Assembly: GCA_964424105.1 (NCBI GenBank) | Contig: CAYRHJ010000013.1 | Span: 1-64,000, forward strand | DNA length: 64,000 bases | Direction of reading: 5' to 3' | From: CAYRHJ01 sp964424105 | Lineage (GTDB): Bacteria; Planctomycetota; Phycisphaerae; UBA1845 | Shown here: piece by piece, positions 35,391 to 44,906 of the stretch | Layout: each line of letters opens with the position of its first letter | Numbering within the stretch: the first letter of the stretch is position 1 | Made by a program: the position numbers and the translations under genes | Notes under the pieces: model-generated | Databases searched by the model: none | The model's input: the letters and a program-made list of their open reading frames with translations, nothing else | What the model was told of the DNA's origin: nothing

Positions 35391-36461
35391 TTATTGATAG
35401 GCGTCTCCGAATCGCGTGTGAATCTTGTTGACCAGTTCACGAATGTATGGAGCGTCGCGCTTGGTGCAAACCAGCGTGGCGTCGTCGGAATGCACGATGA
35501 CCAGGTCATCGACGCCGATGGTGGCGATCAGATGGTCGCTGGCGGAGACGATGATATTGCCTCGCGAACCCAGGTGCTCGGTGTTCGGGGCGACGGCGAC
35601 GTTTCCCTGGTCGTCCCCGGCCACGACGTTTTCCAACGCAGTCCACGAGCCGACGTCGATCCATTGGCAATTCAACTCGACCGCGAGCACGTGCGTGGCG
35701 CGTTCCATGACCGCGAAATCGATCGATATTCTCATCAGGTCGGGATAGGTGCTTTCGAGAATTTTCTGCCGATCGGCGGAATCCCAGGCGGCGGCACATT
35801 TCATCAGCCCATCATACGATGTCCGGAGGTGCTTCTTGATTTCCTCCAGAATCGTTAAGGTCCGCCAAGTGAACATCCCGCTGTTCCAGTAGTATTCGCC
35901 GCTGGCCACGTAGCGCATTGCTGCGTTGATATTGGGCTTTTCCGTGAATGTTTGAACCTCGAACACGCCGGATTGAATGGCCCGGCCACGATGCAGATAC
36001 CCATATCCGGTGTGCGGCGTGTTGGGTCTGATGCCGAACGTCACCAGCGAGTCGGGATGGGCCGATGCGGTTTCGTAGGCCAGGTTGACGGTCTGTGCGA
36101 ACGTGTCCCTGGGATTGATGATGTGATCGGCTGTAAAGACGCCCATCTCACCGTCTGGGTCGCGATGATAGAGAATGGCCGCAGCGAGTCCCACCGCGTT
36201 GACGGTGTCTCGACCGACAGGCTCGCCAAAAAAGTTTTGCGGCGGCAATTCGGGAACTTCCCTGGAAACCAGGGGAAGATGCGAGGCGGCGGTGATAACG
36301 CATATGTTTTCATTGGGCAGAACGTCGACCAGTCGTTCATAGGATTGCCGTAACAGACTCTTACCGCCGAATATGGGCAAGAGTTGCTTCGGACTTTTTT
36401 TGCGACTCAAAGGCCAAAGTCGCGTGCCTATCCCACCAGCCATAATAACGGCGTGTCGCAT
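35391..36461 (-). CDS. manC: Mannose-1-phosphate guanylyltransferase
   Basis: 356-residue nucleotidyltransferase making GDP-mannose from mannose-1-phosphate and GTP. The nucleotide-binding loop MAGGIGTRLWPLSRKKSPKQ lies at residues 7-26. FTADHIINPRDTF carries the metal Asp, and FTEKPN, YYWNSGMF and WIDVGSW follow, all typical. It lacks the C-terminal isomerase domain of bifunctional enzymes. ATG 36461 has GAGGT six bases upstream. GDP-mannose would feed glycan synthesis, possibly the glycosyltransferases near 52-54 kb, though they are not linked. It converges on yidC with an 18-bp gap. Confidence 0.92.
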   Translation of the reverse strand: MRHAVIMAGGIGTRLWPLSRKKSPKQLLPIFGGKSLLRQSYERLVDVLPNENICVITAASHLPLVSREVPELPPQNFFGEPVGRDTVNAVGLAAAILYHRDPDGEMGVFTADHIINPRDTFAQTVNLAYETASAHPDSLVTFGIRPNTPHTGYGYLHRGRAIQSGVFEVQTFTEKPNINAAMRYVASGEYYWNSGMFTWRTLTILEEIKKHLRTSYDGLMKCAAAWDSADRQKILESTYPDLMRISIDFAVMERATHVLAVELNCQWIDVGSWTALENVVAGDDQGNVAVAPNTEHLGSRGNIIVSASDHLIATIGVDDLVIVHSDDATLVCTKRDAPYIRELVNKIHTRFGDAYQ

Positions 36462-36539
36462 GGTCAGACCTCAACGCCCGCAACGTGAATCATAGCCGCC
36501 GCCTTCGACCCTTACACACAGCCCCAGACGGCCAGCCGG

Positions 36540-38705
36540 CTAATCGACTTCATCAAACTCCACGCGTTTCAGTTCGCAGTGTTCCACGATGACCGTCTCC
36601 TCGGTTCCGTCCGTAAACGTGATGTGAGCGATGGTCCCGCTGGAACTGCGATAAAGGGTCATGACTTGACCCAATCTGTGATCGGCGTCGCGTACCAGCG
36701 TCCCGACTTGCCATTCGCGAAGCTCCTCCGGCGGGCGAAGGCCCCGTCGGTCTGGAAACCCGTTGGATTCCTTTCGACGCTTGATGCATTCTAACTGATC
36801 CCGCGGCAGGTCGTCGAGGAACGGTGAATCCTGGGTTCGGCGGGAGGCATTGCGAATCGTCCGCCACGACGCCCGGCTTAGCACCAGCCGTTGCTTCGCC
36901 CGGGTCATACCCACGAACAACAATCGTCGCTCCTCCTCCATGTCCGGCATGTCGTCCTCGAAGCGGCGGAGCGGAAATCGCCCGTCCTCCACGCCGACAA
37001 TATAAACGACCGGAAATTCCAGCCCCTTGGCTGCATGAAGCGTCATGAGCGTCACGGCCCCGTCGTCACCGCGAATCACGTCCGCGTCTCCCAGCAGGCT
37101 GGTATGGGCGAGCCATTCGATGAGCGAAGCTCCAGGCTGGCGGCGCTCGAAGTCGACGGCTGCACTGATCAACTCATCCACGTTGTCCGCGGGGTCCGGG
37201 TCATATTCCCGCTGCTCATTCAAGGCGGCCCGCAGGCCCGACAGGCTCAGCGTCTGTTCCAGGACCGAGCCGGGCGGCTCCTCGGCCTGTTCGCGAAGCG
37301 TGTCAATGAGTCGGACGAAGGCTTCCAAAGCCTCCCCGGCCCGTTTGGTTATCTTGATTCCCTCGCGGCTGCGAGCCACGTCGAGCAGCGATTGGCCCGT
37401 TCGGCGGGCGTGGGATTTCAGTCGGTCAACGGTGACCTTGCCGATTCCTCGCGCGGGTACGTTGAAAATGCGCTCTAAAGACACCTGGTCGGCGGGGTTG
37501 ATCAGCACGCGCAAGTAGGCCAGCAGGTCCTTGATTTCCTTGCGCTCGTAAAAGGCTGTACCTCGTGCGATGCGGTAGGCGATGCCCGCGCGGAGCAACT
37601 CCTCCTCAAACACGCGACTCATGGAATTGACTCGGTAGAAGATCGAAAAATCTCGAGGCGCTCGACCCTTTTCGATTTCGCGGCGCATGTCTTCCACGAT
37701 GGCCAGCGCTTCGTCTTGGCTGTCCGGACATTGCAGCAACCGCACCGGGCAACCTTCCTCGTTCTGCGTCCAAAGCGTCTTTTCCTTGCGGGCCAGATTG
37801 GCGGAAATCAAGCAGTCGGCCACGCGAAGGATGCACTTCGTCGAACGGTAGTTTTGCTCCAATCGAACGATGACCGCGTCGGAATAGTCGCGTTCAAAGA
37901 ATAGAATGTTGCGAATATCCGCACCACGCCAGCCGTAGATCGATTGATCCGGGTCGCCGCTGACGAACAAATTTCGATGACCGTCGCAGAGCAAGCCGGC
38001 GATGCGATACTGGGCCGCATTGGTATCCTGATATTCATCGATGAGCACGTACCGATACTGATCCGCCAGTTGGCCGAGAACGTCCGCGTCCTCCTGCATC
38101 AGGCGGGCCACTCGCAAAAGCAAATCGTCAAAGTCCAGCAACTGTTGGTCTTCGATCAGTCTTTCATACACCGCATAAATTTTGGCCACGCTCCTTCCCA
38201 CGGCGTCGTCATAACGGTCTGCAAAATCGGTCGGGGAGCACATGTCGTTCTTGGCTAAACTGACCCGCGATTCGACCATGGCCGGCGAAAAATTGGAGGC
38301 GGAAAGGCCAGCCTCTTCGATCGCGTTCTTGATCAGCTTGCGGCGGTCGGACTGATCGACGATCGTAAAATGGGCGGCTAGGTTGGCGGCGCGATGGTGA
38401 ACTCGCAGAACTCGTGCACACCAGGCGTGGAACGTGCAGACGGTCATCTGGCCGGAAACGCCTAGGGCTGCGATGCGATCTTTCATCTCGCCGGCGGCTT
38501 TATTGGTGAACGTGATGGCCAACACGTTCGCGGGATGGGTCACCGTGGCCGCGAGGTAGGCGGCCCGGCGAGTGATGACGCGGGTCTTGCCACTCCCCGC
38601 CCCAGCCAGGACCAACACGGGCCCAGCCGTGGTGGTGACGGCCAATCGCTGGGGTTCGGTCAGCTCGCTCAGCAGGTCCTGACGTGCGGGTGCGTCACTG
38701 ATCAA
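36540..38705 (-). CDS. pcrA: UvrD/PcrA-type superfamily 1A DNA helicase
   Basis: 721-residue 3'-5' helicase for repair and replication-fork rescue. Motifs in order: Q-motif LTEPQRLAV, Walker A AGAGSGKT, motif Ia FTNKAAGEMK, Walker B VLIDEYQDTN, motif III GDPDQSIYGWRGA, motif IV QNYRST, motif V VTLMTLHAAKGLEFPVVYI and motif VI VGMTRAKQRL. The C-terminus is a Tudor-like module (WQVGTLVRDADHRLGQVM), as in PcrA, which binds RNA polymerase. The start is a TTG at 38705; no in-frame ATG fits the conserved N-terminus. Confidence 0.94.
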   Translation of the reverse strand: MISDAPARQDLLSELTEPQRLAVTTTAGPVLVLAGAGSGKTRVITRRAAYLAATVTHPANVLAITFTNKAAGEMKDRIAALGVSGQMTVCTFHAWCARVLRVHHRAANLAAHFTIVDQSDRRKLIKNAIEEAGLSASNFSPAMVESRVSLAKNDMCSPTDFADRYDDAVGRSVAKIYAVYERLIEDQQLLDFDDLLLRVARLMQEDADVLGQLADQYRYVLIDEYQDTNAAQYRIAGLLCDGHRNLFVSGDPDQSIYGWRGADIRNILFFERDYSDAVIVRLEQNYRSTKCILRVADCLISANLARKEKTLWTQNEEGCPVRLLQCPDSQDEALAIVEDMRREIEKGRAPRDFSIFYRVNSMSRVFEEELLRAGIAYRIARGTAFYERKEIKDLLAYLRVLINPADQVSLERIFNVPARGIGKVTVDRLKSHARRTGQSLLDVARSREGIKITKRAGEALEAFVRLIDTLREQAEEPPGSVLEQTLSLSGLRAALNEQREYDPDPADNVDELISAAVDFERRQPGASLIEWLAHTSLLGDADVIRGDDGAVTLMTLHAAKGLEFPVVYIVGVEDGRFPLRRFEDDMPDMEEERRLLFVGMTRAKQRLVLSRASWRTIRNASRRTQDSPFLDDLPRDQLECIKRRKESNGFPDRRGLRPPEELREWQVGTLVRDADHRLGQVMTLYRSSSGTIAHITFTDGTEETVIVEHCELKRVEFDEVD

Positions 38706-39190
38706 CGTCTCGCCTTTCCCGGTTTGCTCACACTACGTGGACACGAGTTCATTTTAGTCGCGCTGGGAGGAGTTGCCAGCGGGCCTCCGTACTTTGCCGA
38801 GTCAAGATGCGCTACGCGGAAACGAGGCGTTCCTGAAATGATGGGAGTCGAGGCGCCGTTGTCGCTGGTCATGCCGTTTGCATCTTAACAGAGCCGCGAC
38901 CCTGGACGCGACCAAGGCGGGAGCGTCCAGCATGGCAAGAGGACGACGAAGTCAATGACACACTCACCGCGCCACCGCCTCCAGTCACAATCTGCACAGC
39001 GAGCGGAAGCATAGCCAATGCGCATCAACCGCATGATCGCCGTTTCAAAGTTGCGACAATTCAGAACAACGACAATTGGCGCCGAGCGACATCGGATCAT
39101 CGAAAATCCGTTGACCGCCGCACGGACCGCCGCTATGATGTCCGGCGGAAGGTCGCGTCATGGAAGGCGCACCACAGCACCCTTCATACG
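38706..39190. other. Intergenic region with 112-bp inverted-repeat copy, 485 bp
   Basis: Divergent region between the helicase (minus) and the coiled-coil gene (plus). It contains the 112-bp element at 38886-38997 and, at about 39030-39066, a sequence resembling 12504-12540. I see no gene in it. Confidence 0.6.
38886..38997 (+). repeat. 112-bp element, left copy of an inverted pair
   Basis: The sequence from TAACAGAGCCGCGACCCTGG to TCACAATCTGCAC is repeated in inverse orientation at 47232-47343 with a single mismatch. Inside is a stem of two 8-bp arms (CTGGACGC and GCGTCCAG) around a 13-nt loop. Weak similarity continues past 38997 (GCGAGCGGA versus GGGAGCGGT). Confidence 0.95.
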
Positions 39191-39943
39191 ATGGATCGAT
39201 GGACAATGGAACTTCAAACTTTTTGGTCTCGCGTCGGCCACTGGTTCAAACCCAGTCGCTCTGAACAATCCGAAGGCACCGAGTCGATGCACGAGGAGGA
39301 CGGTTTGTTGCGTTCACGGGAGAAGCGTGCCGGGACGAACGGCTCGTCCGGCTTGCTGGGGTTCCGTCGCAAGCCTCATGTGGACGCCGTGGCCCGCCTG
39401 GAAGACGGTTATTCCCGCCTGATTTTCCTGGTCGAGTGCATTCGAAAGCACATGGACGTTCAGGACGAGCGATCGCGACAAATCGCCGACGCCCTGTCGT
39501 CGTTGGCCAAGACGGTCAGCCGCCTGCCCGATACCTCCAGTGCTCAGGAGAAGAAGCTGGCGGTTATCGCCGAGCAGTTGGAAGCAGCCGGGGGGCGCTT
39601 GGCTCGCTGGGAATCCACCGTCGCACAGTTTCCTAATCTTGCCGACGCCCAGCGCGAAACGCTGGCAGCGGTTGGCGAGCAGTTGGCATTGGCCCGACAA
39701 TCGCAGGAACACGTAGCCAAGTCGCTCGAAGGATTCGGGTCAGCCGTCGGTTCATTCGGCGATTCCGTGTCCCGATCAGCCAACTCCATGCAGGAGATAC
39801 AGGCATCGACGGTGCAACGTGATGAACAGTTGACGACATTGCTGGCTGACTACAATCGACGATTTGCCCGAGTGTTTGTGGCTGCGATGGTGATGGCTGG
39901 TGTCATGGTGGCCGCTGTGTCGGTGTTGCTTGTCGTTCGATGA
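39191..39943 (+). CDS. Coiled-coil protein with C-terminal membrane anchor
   Basis: 250-residue protein of unknown family. A basic N-terminal 60 residues is followed by a long helical coiled-coil region (about 65-220, rich in A, E, Q, L; for example IAEQLEAAGGRLARWESTVAQF and LAAVGEQLALARQSQEHVAKSL). A C-terminal membrane helix (VFVAAMVMAGVMVAAVSVLLVVR) ends the protein, so it is probably tail-anchored with the coiled coil in the cytoplasm. A second ATG at 39206 is equally plausible. It precedes pilT in the same direction (134-bp gap), but no functional link is established. Confidence 0.72.
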   Translation: MDRWTMELQTFWSRVGHWFKPSRSEQSEGTESMHEEDGLLRSREKRAGTNGSSGLLGFRRKPHVDAVARLEDGYSRLIFLVECIRKHMDVQDERSRQIADALSSLAKTVSRLPDTSSAQEKKLAVIAEQLEAAGGRLARWESTVAQFPNLADAQRETLAAVGEQLALARQSQEHVAKSLEGFGSAVGSFGDSVSRSANSMQEIQASTVQRDEQLTTLLADYNRRFARVFVAAMVMAGVMVAAVSVLLVVR

Positions 39944-40077
39944 TCGCCCACGCAATGATTGGCCCGGTCGTTGTTGACACGGGCCAGCCGGCGACGATTG
40001 ATTGGGTCCAGAAGGTACCTTTTTCCGGCTGACCCGCGGATTTGAAACCGGATGGTTTCCCGCGGGCGAGGATGGCC

Positions 40078-41211
40078 ATGAATGCGAACATGTCACCGAA
40101 GGAGACGATCGAAAGCCTGTTGGCCAGCATGACGCGGTTCGGCGCGTCCGATTTGCACATCAAGGTGGGCTACGCCCCGTATTATCGTGTCACGGGTCAT
40201 TTGCGACAGGTCGAACTGCCCCCCATCAAGTCCACCGAATACGTGGAGGAGATGTTCCGCGAGTTGGTGCCCGAAGCCCGTCGAGACGAATATGTCCGTC
40301 GCGGTGACCTGGATTTCTCGGTGTTGGGTGCAACGGGCGACCGCTATCGGATCAACATCTTTCGGGCCACCGGTGAAATGCACGCCGCCATCCGCCGCGT
40401 GCAGAGTGCCATTCCCTCGTTCGAATCGCTGCAACTTCCGAAAGTCTACGAGGACACCATCAGCCGGGCCCATGCCGGTCTGCTGTTGGTCAGCGGGGTC
40501 ACCGGAAGCGGCAAGAGCAGCACGCTGGCCGCCCTGCTACAGTACGTGAATTTACATCGCAGCGTGCACGTGATTACCATTGAAGACCCCGTCGAGTACG
40601 TCTTCAAGCCCCAAAAGTCGATCATCTCGCAACGGGAAATTGGAATCGATATTCCCAATTACGGTGAAGCCCTGCGATACGTGGTTCGCCAGGACCCCGA
40701 CGTGATCTTCATCGGCGAGATGCGCGACAAGGAGACCATGCTGGCCGCCATCCAATCCGCCGAGACCGGGCATCTGGTGATGGGGTCCATTCACTGTTCG
40801 GACGCAACGCAGACCTTTTCCCGCATCCTGGAATTCTTTCAACACGACGAACACGATTTCATTCGATCGTCGCTGTCCAGCAGCCTGCGTGCCATCATGT
40901 GTCAGCGGCTCTTGCCCGGTATCGATGAAAATTCGCGCGTGCCGGCCACCGAAGTGTTGATCAACAACCCCTCCATCGCCGACAAGATCCGTCGCGGAGA
41001 AGACGAAGATTTGCCCGCCATCATCGCCCAAAGCGCCGATGACGGCATGCGAAATTTCACACGCTCGCTGGCCGAGCTGATTGAGCAGGAAAAAATCTAT
41101 TACGATACCGCCATGGAATACGCCCCCAGCCGCGAAGCGCTGGCCAGCGCCGTGAAAGGCATCAAGACCTCCGCGCAAGGCCTGGTCGGCCGCGTCCGAG
41201 GCGCAAAATGA
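40078..41211 (+). CDS. pilT: PilT-family type IV pilus retraction ATPase
   Basis: 377-residue hexameric secretion ATPase. The N-terminal PAS-like domain begins MTRFGASDLHIKVGYAPYYRV. Walker A GVTGSGKSS is at 140-148, the Asp box in VITIEDPVEYVF, Walker B in RQDPDVIFIGEMRD and the His box in ETGHLVMGSIH. The C-terminal region NPSIADKIRRGEDEDLP corresponds to the PilT 'AIRNLIREGK' segment in degenerate form. Of the ATGs at 40042, 40072, 40078 and 40090, 40078 has GCGAGG at a 6-nt spacing. Pilus structural genes are not adjacent, so a role in pilus retraction is inferred from family alone. Confidence 0.9.
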   Translation: MNANMSPKETIESLLASMTRFGASDLHIKVGYAPYYRVTGHLRQVELPPIKSTEYVEEMFRELVPEARRDEYVRRGDLDFSVLGATGDRYRINIFRATGEMHAAIRRVQSAIPSFESLQLPKVYEDTISRAHAGLLLVSGVTGSGKSSTLAALLQYVNLHRSVHVITIEDPVEYVFKPQKSIISQREIGIDIPNYGEALRYVVRQDPDVIFIGEMRDKETMLAAIQSAETGHLVMGSIHCSDATQTFSRILEFFQHDEHDFIRSSLSSSLRAIMCQRLLPGIDENSRVPATEVLINNPSIADKIRRGEDEDLPAIIAQSADDGMRNFTRSLAELIEQEKIYYDTAMEYAPSREALASAVKGIKTSAQGLVGRVRGAK

Positions 41212-41262
41212 TGGCCTGCCCAGGTTGCGGGGTTTTGTGAAGGTCGCGCCGTTTGTGTGATT

Positions 41263-42018
41263 TTAGCGATCGGGCGAACGCGATCGTCTTGCATCACGAG
41301 TCAGATCGAGGATTTCGACTCCCTCCGGTGGCGTAAATTCGAAACGCTTTTCGTCAAGCTCCGGGTTTAGGCGTACGTTCGAAAACGTCGTCGACTCCGT
41401 CATTTTTCCCTGGTCGTCGAATTGCACGCGACGAATCATGATGCCATCCGTTTGGCTGAAACAATAAATCGTTTTGGGAGGCAGCGATTCAACACCCGCC
41501 GACTTCGGCTTGGCTTCGATCACCCATGTCGAGATTCCCTCCACGTTTTCATCCGCGAGTAGTTTCAGATGGTAGGCGGCGTGCCAGCGGGTAAACAAGG
41601 CTCGGTCAACGCGGCTCGGCGGGCTGGATTGCGCTCCGACCATGGTCGCGGACTTTTGGCCTGCGTCGTCGATCAACGTGTAAATATGGCGACCATTACA
41701 AACCACCACTTCCTTGTGTTTGAACTGCATTTCCTCGTCGTCGATTCGTTGGATTCCGTTAACCTCTAATTCCTGCCGATACAAAGAGTTACGGTCTTTC
41801 TTGGCAAATTCGTAAGACCCGGCCTTGGTGCTTCGGATCTGAAAATCCTCCTCTTGCACGTCGATCTCGATACGCACGTCGGCGGTAAAAGAACCCTGCT
41901 TTTCCACCAAATTGAGTATTGAACTTTCGACGTCCTGTAGGGTGGCCTGTCCTGACGCGCGTTTTGGCCCAACAAACACGGAAAGCATTACAGCAATTAA
42001 ACAAGCGTGTCTGAACAT
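41263..42018 (-). CDS. LolA-like outer-membrane lipoprotein-carrier fold protein
   Basis: 251-residue exported protein with a signal peptide (FRHACLIAVMLSVFVGPKRASGQ). The mature part alternates beta strands as in the LolA/LolB half-barrel: SFTADVRIEIDVQEEDFQI, GSYEFAKKDRNSLYRQEL, VVVCNGRHIYTL, and the family ending LDEKRFEFTPPEGVEILDL. ATG 42018 has AAGGAG nine bases upstream. It lies 234 bp downstream of the ketosynthase operon on the same strand. LolA-like genes also accompany aryl-polyene type II PKS clusters, so carriage of the pathway product is possible, but a general lipoprotein role is equally likely. Confidence 0.75.
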   Translation of the reverse strand: MFRHACLIAVMLSVFVGPKRASGQATLQDVESSILNLVEKQGSFTADVRIEIDVQEEDFQIRSTKAGSYEFAKKDRNSLYRQELEVNGIQRIDDEEMQFKHKEVVVCNGRHIYTLIDDAGQKSATMVGAQSSPPSRVDRALFTRWHAAYHLKLLADENVEGISTWVIEAKPKSAGVESLPPKTIYCFSQTDGIMIRRVQFDDQGKMTESTTFSNVRLNPELDEKRFEFTPPEGVEILDLTRDARRSRSPDR

Positions 42019-42252
42019 GCGATTGGCTCCTTGTTTTCTTGGGCGGCTTTCGACGGCTTCGTTTTACCCGTGTCACCTAGCCTAGCCCGCCCTGCCAATG
42101 ACCATATGGAAGATTGCTTCGGATTTCAATATCCACCATCGTTGGCAATGGGCTTGATTTGGGTGTTGGCCGATGTGAATCGATCAGCGATCGACCGTGA
42201 CCCAGCGTCGTTGACGTGCCCATCCGGCGTTTGATTCACGGGGCGTATCGTT

Positions 42253-43563
42253 CTAGGGCGTGTAGGCTGTGATGATCAGCGTGTCGTTTTGCCCTCCGAA
42301 GCCGAAGCTGTTGGACAGTGCGGTCTTGACGACGGCTTTTCGCGCCTGATTAGGGACGTAGTCGAGGTCACAGGCGGGGTCGGGCGTTTCGTAGTTGGTG
42401 GTCGGGGGGATCAAGCCGTCACGAATGGTCAGGGCGCAGACGATCAACTCGACCACCCCGGCGGCGGCGATGAGGTGGCCCGTCATGCTTTTGATGCTGC
42501 TGATGGGAATCTGCTTGGCGCGGTGGCCGAACATGCGGCGGATGGCCAACGTTTCGATCTTGTCGTTTTCCTGCGTGCCGGTGCCGTGGGCGGAGATGTA
42601 GTCGATGTCGTCGGTGTTCAAGCCCGCATCGTTGAGGGCGAGTCGCATGGTGGCCAGCGCCCCGCGAGCCTCTTCGTGAATGTCGGTGACGCGGAATGCG
42701 TCGGCGGTGGAACCGAAACCGACGATTTCGCCATGGATCGTTGCACCGCGTTCAACGGCGTGGTCCAGCGATTCCAGAATGACGATGCCCGCGCCCTCGC
42801 CGAGTACGAAACCGTTTCGGCTGCGATCGAACGGTCGGGATGCTCGTTGCATCAGGTCGTTGCTGGTGGACAAGGCGGTGAGCCGGTTGAAGCCGGTCAC
42901 ACCGAGTGGATGGATCATGCTGTGTGTTCCGCCGGCGATCATGATGTCGGCATCGCCTCGACGGATGATGGCTCGCGCTTCGCCGATGGCCTGCGTGCTG
43001 GCAGCGCAGGCGGTCAAGGTGTTGAAGTTCGGGCCGGCGGCTTTGAATTGTACCGCGATGTGCCCGGCGGACATGTTAGGCTCCTGCTCCCACTCGCATT
43101 CGGCGGTGAGTGTGGCCATGGCCACCTCGCCCCATCGGGCGGTATCGAGTCGTCCCACACCGGGCGGTCCTTGTGAAATCCAACCGCGGACGGCGGCTTC
43201 AGCGAAATGACGGAAATCCAACGGTCCTTCGCCGCCGCCGAGATAAATGCCCACGCGGCCGGGGTTGATGGCGGTCCAACGGGCGAGTTGAGCGTGCTCC
43301 CAGGCACGCTGGCAGGCGGCGAGGGCGAACTGTGAATTTCGGCTGGCGCCGGCGTGCTTGTCGGCGTCGGGACCGAGGTATCGCTTCAAATCGAATCCGC
43401 GGACTTCGGCGGAAAACTGCGTGGGAAAGGTTTCCGCATCGAAGAGCGTGGTGGTTCCGATGCCGCTGTCTCCGGCGAGCAACGAGCGCCAAACCACTTC
43501 CAGATCGTCGCCCATGGGGGTGATCCAGCCCATCCCTGTAATGACCACGCGGTGACCGTTCAT
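42253..43563 (-). CDS. FabF-like beta-ketoacyl-ACP synthase, complete catalytic triad (KS-alpha)
   Basis: 436-residue thiolase-fold condensing enzyme. The nucleophile is Cys186 in TLTACAAST; the catalytic histidines are His326 (SAHGTGT) and His363 (KSMTGHLIAAAG), with Lys358. So it should carry out decarboxylative Claisen condensation of acyl-enzyme with malonyl-ACP. The gene starts within the stop of the degenerate KS (ATGA, 4-bp overlap), so the two subunits are probably made in equal amounts and pair as in KS-alpha/chain-length-factor dimers. GAGGA lies about nine bases before the start. It is the last gene of the five-gene operon. Confidence 0.92.
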   Translation of the reverse strand: MNGHRVVITGMGWITPMGDDLEVVWRSLLAGDSGIGTTTLFDAETFPTQFSAEVRGFDLKRYLGPDADKHAGASRNSQFALAACQRAWEHAQLARWTAINPGRVGIYLGGGEGPLDFRHFAEAAVRGWISQGPPGVGRLDTARWGEVAMATLTAECEWEQEPNMSAGHIAVQFKAAGPNFNTLTACAASTQAIGEARAIIRRGDADIMIAGGTHSMIHPLGVTGFNRLTALSTSNDLMQRASRPFDRSRNGFVLGEGAGIVILESLDHAVERGATIHGEIVGFGSTADAFRVTDIHEEARGALATMRLALNDAGLNTDDIDYISAHGTGTQENDKIETLAIRRMFGHRAKQIPISSIKSMTGHLIAAAGVVELIVCALTIRDGLIPPTTNYETPDPACDLDYVPNQARKAVVKTALSNSFGFGGQNDTLIITAYTP

Positions 43564-44906
43564 GATGCTGATTCCTCGAAACGCCGAATGACCAGCGCGC
43601 CGCTTTGTCCGCCGACCAAGGCGTAGCCCACGCTGACGGCTGTCAGGATTCGATGATCGACGGGGTCGCCCTGGGCGAAGCGAAAAGTGCAGGCTGGGTC
43701 GAGCGGCTCGGTATTGATGGACGGCGGGATGGTGTTGTTATGTAGTGCCATCACGTTGGCACAGAAATCCAACGCTCCGCTGCCGGCGCCGCAGGTTCCG
43801 ACGGCGCCTTTGATGGCCATGGCGGGCAGATGGTTCGCGTGATTTCCCAGAACGCTTCGCCAGCCTGCCAATTCCGCCGCGTCGTGTTCTCGAGTCCCGC
43901 AGCCGAAGGCTCCGACGAAATCGACGTCCGCCGCGTGCAGTCCGGCGTCGTGCAGCGCCGCTGCAACGGCCATCGACACGCCCGCCCCGGACGGGTCAGG
44001 CTCGGTCCAACTGTACGTGTTTCCTGCCGCTCCGAAGCCGATCAACTCCGCGTAAATCCTCGCCCCGCGGGAACGAGCATGCTCCAGTGATTCCAGAACC
44101 ACCAATCCGCCGCCCTCGGCACATACCATGCCGCTTCGTGCCGACGAAAAAGGTCGGCAGGCAGACGCCGGTTGATCGTTCATACCCGTGACCAACCGTC
44201 CGGACAACGCGGCGCGGGCCAGCCCCATGGGATTGGTCTTGCATTCGGCCCCGCCGCACAGACAAACGTCCATCAGCCCGGCTGACATGGCTCGAAAGGC
44301 CTCTCCGATGGCGAGATGACCCGACGCCTCGCCGCAGGTGATGGTGTTGGAAATGGCCTGGGCGTCGTGCACGATGCTTACGTGGCAGGCCAGCATGTTG
44401 GGCAGAAACTTGAGCAGCCACAGGGGCGTCAGATTGTTCATGCCGTCGCGGCCCCAACGTTTCAGATCGAGCAGCCCGTCCTCGCCCGTGGCGGTGGAAA
44501 ACGCGGCGGCTAGCTCGTTCAAGTCGGGACAGATAAGCCCGGCCCCGATGTTGACGCCGAATCGCGTCGGATCGATCGGTTGCCCGTTGACGACTTCGCG
44601 ATCGAGCATGCAAGGGGTGGAAAGATTGGCATCCCTGGCGGCTTCGAAAGCGGCGACGACGGCGAGTTCGATGTCGCGGGACATCAATTTGGTGCTCTTG
44701 CGGTAGTTTTTGGGGACGAAGTCGGTTGTCTTGAAAGCGGGCACTTCGCCGCCCACGCTGGATGGCAGCGTGGACGCATCGAAGGCTTGAATGGTCTGGA
44801 TCGCGCATCGACCGGCGGTCAGGCTGTCCCACATTTCGGTGATACCCACACCCAGGGGACCAGCCACACCCAAACCCGTGATGACCACCCGTCGCTGATT
44901 GCTCAT
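43560..44906 (-). CDS. Degenerate beta-ketoacyl synthase (KS-beta/chain-length-factor-like)
   Basis: 448-residue homologue of the adjacent KS. Compared with that protein, the Cys remains (Cys191 in NTITCGEAS), but HGTGT is FGCGT (Phe334) and MTGH is AVGT (Thr371), so both catalytic histidines are lost, while the Lys (AIKGAVG, Lys366) stays. Loss of both His should abolish decarboxylation and condensation, as expected of a chain-length-factor-type partner; unlike actinobacterial factors it keeps Cys rather than Gln. It overlaps the dehydratase upstream and the KS downstream by 4 bp each. It could alternatively have an unknown acyl-transfer role. Confidence 0.88.
   Translation of the reverse strand: MSNQRRVVITGLGVAGPLGVGITEMWDSLTAGRCAIQTIQAFDASTLPSSVGGEVPAFKTTDFVPKNYRKSTKLMSRDIELAVVAAFEAARDANLSTPCMLDREVVNGQPIDPTRFGVNIGAGLICPDLNELAAAFSTATGEDGLLDLKRWGRDGMNNLTPLWLLKFLPNMLACHVSIVHDAQAISNTITCGEASGHLAIGEAFRAMSAGLMDVCLCGGAECKTNPMGLARAALSGRLVTGMNDQPASACRPFSSARSGMVCAEGGGLVVLESLEHARSRGARIYAELIGFGAAGNTYSWTEPDPSGAGVSMAVAAALHDAGLHAADVDFVGAFGCGTREHDAAELAGWRSVLGNHANHLPAMAIKGAVGTCGAGSGALDFCANVMALHNNTIPPSINTEPLDPACTFRFAQGDPVDHRILTAVSVGYALVGGQSGALVIRRFEESAS

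Noticed and set aside
39240..39256. tRNA T-arm look-alike (ACTGG-TTCAAAC-CCAGT)
   Set aside because: A perfect 5-bp stem and 7-nt loop, but no matching acceptor, D or anticodon arms upstream, and it lies inside the coiled-coil gene.
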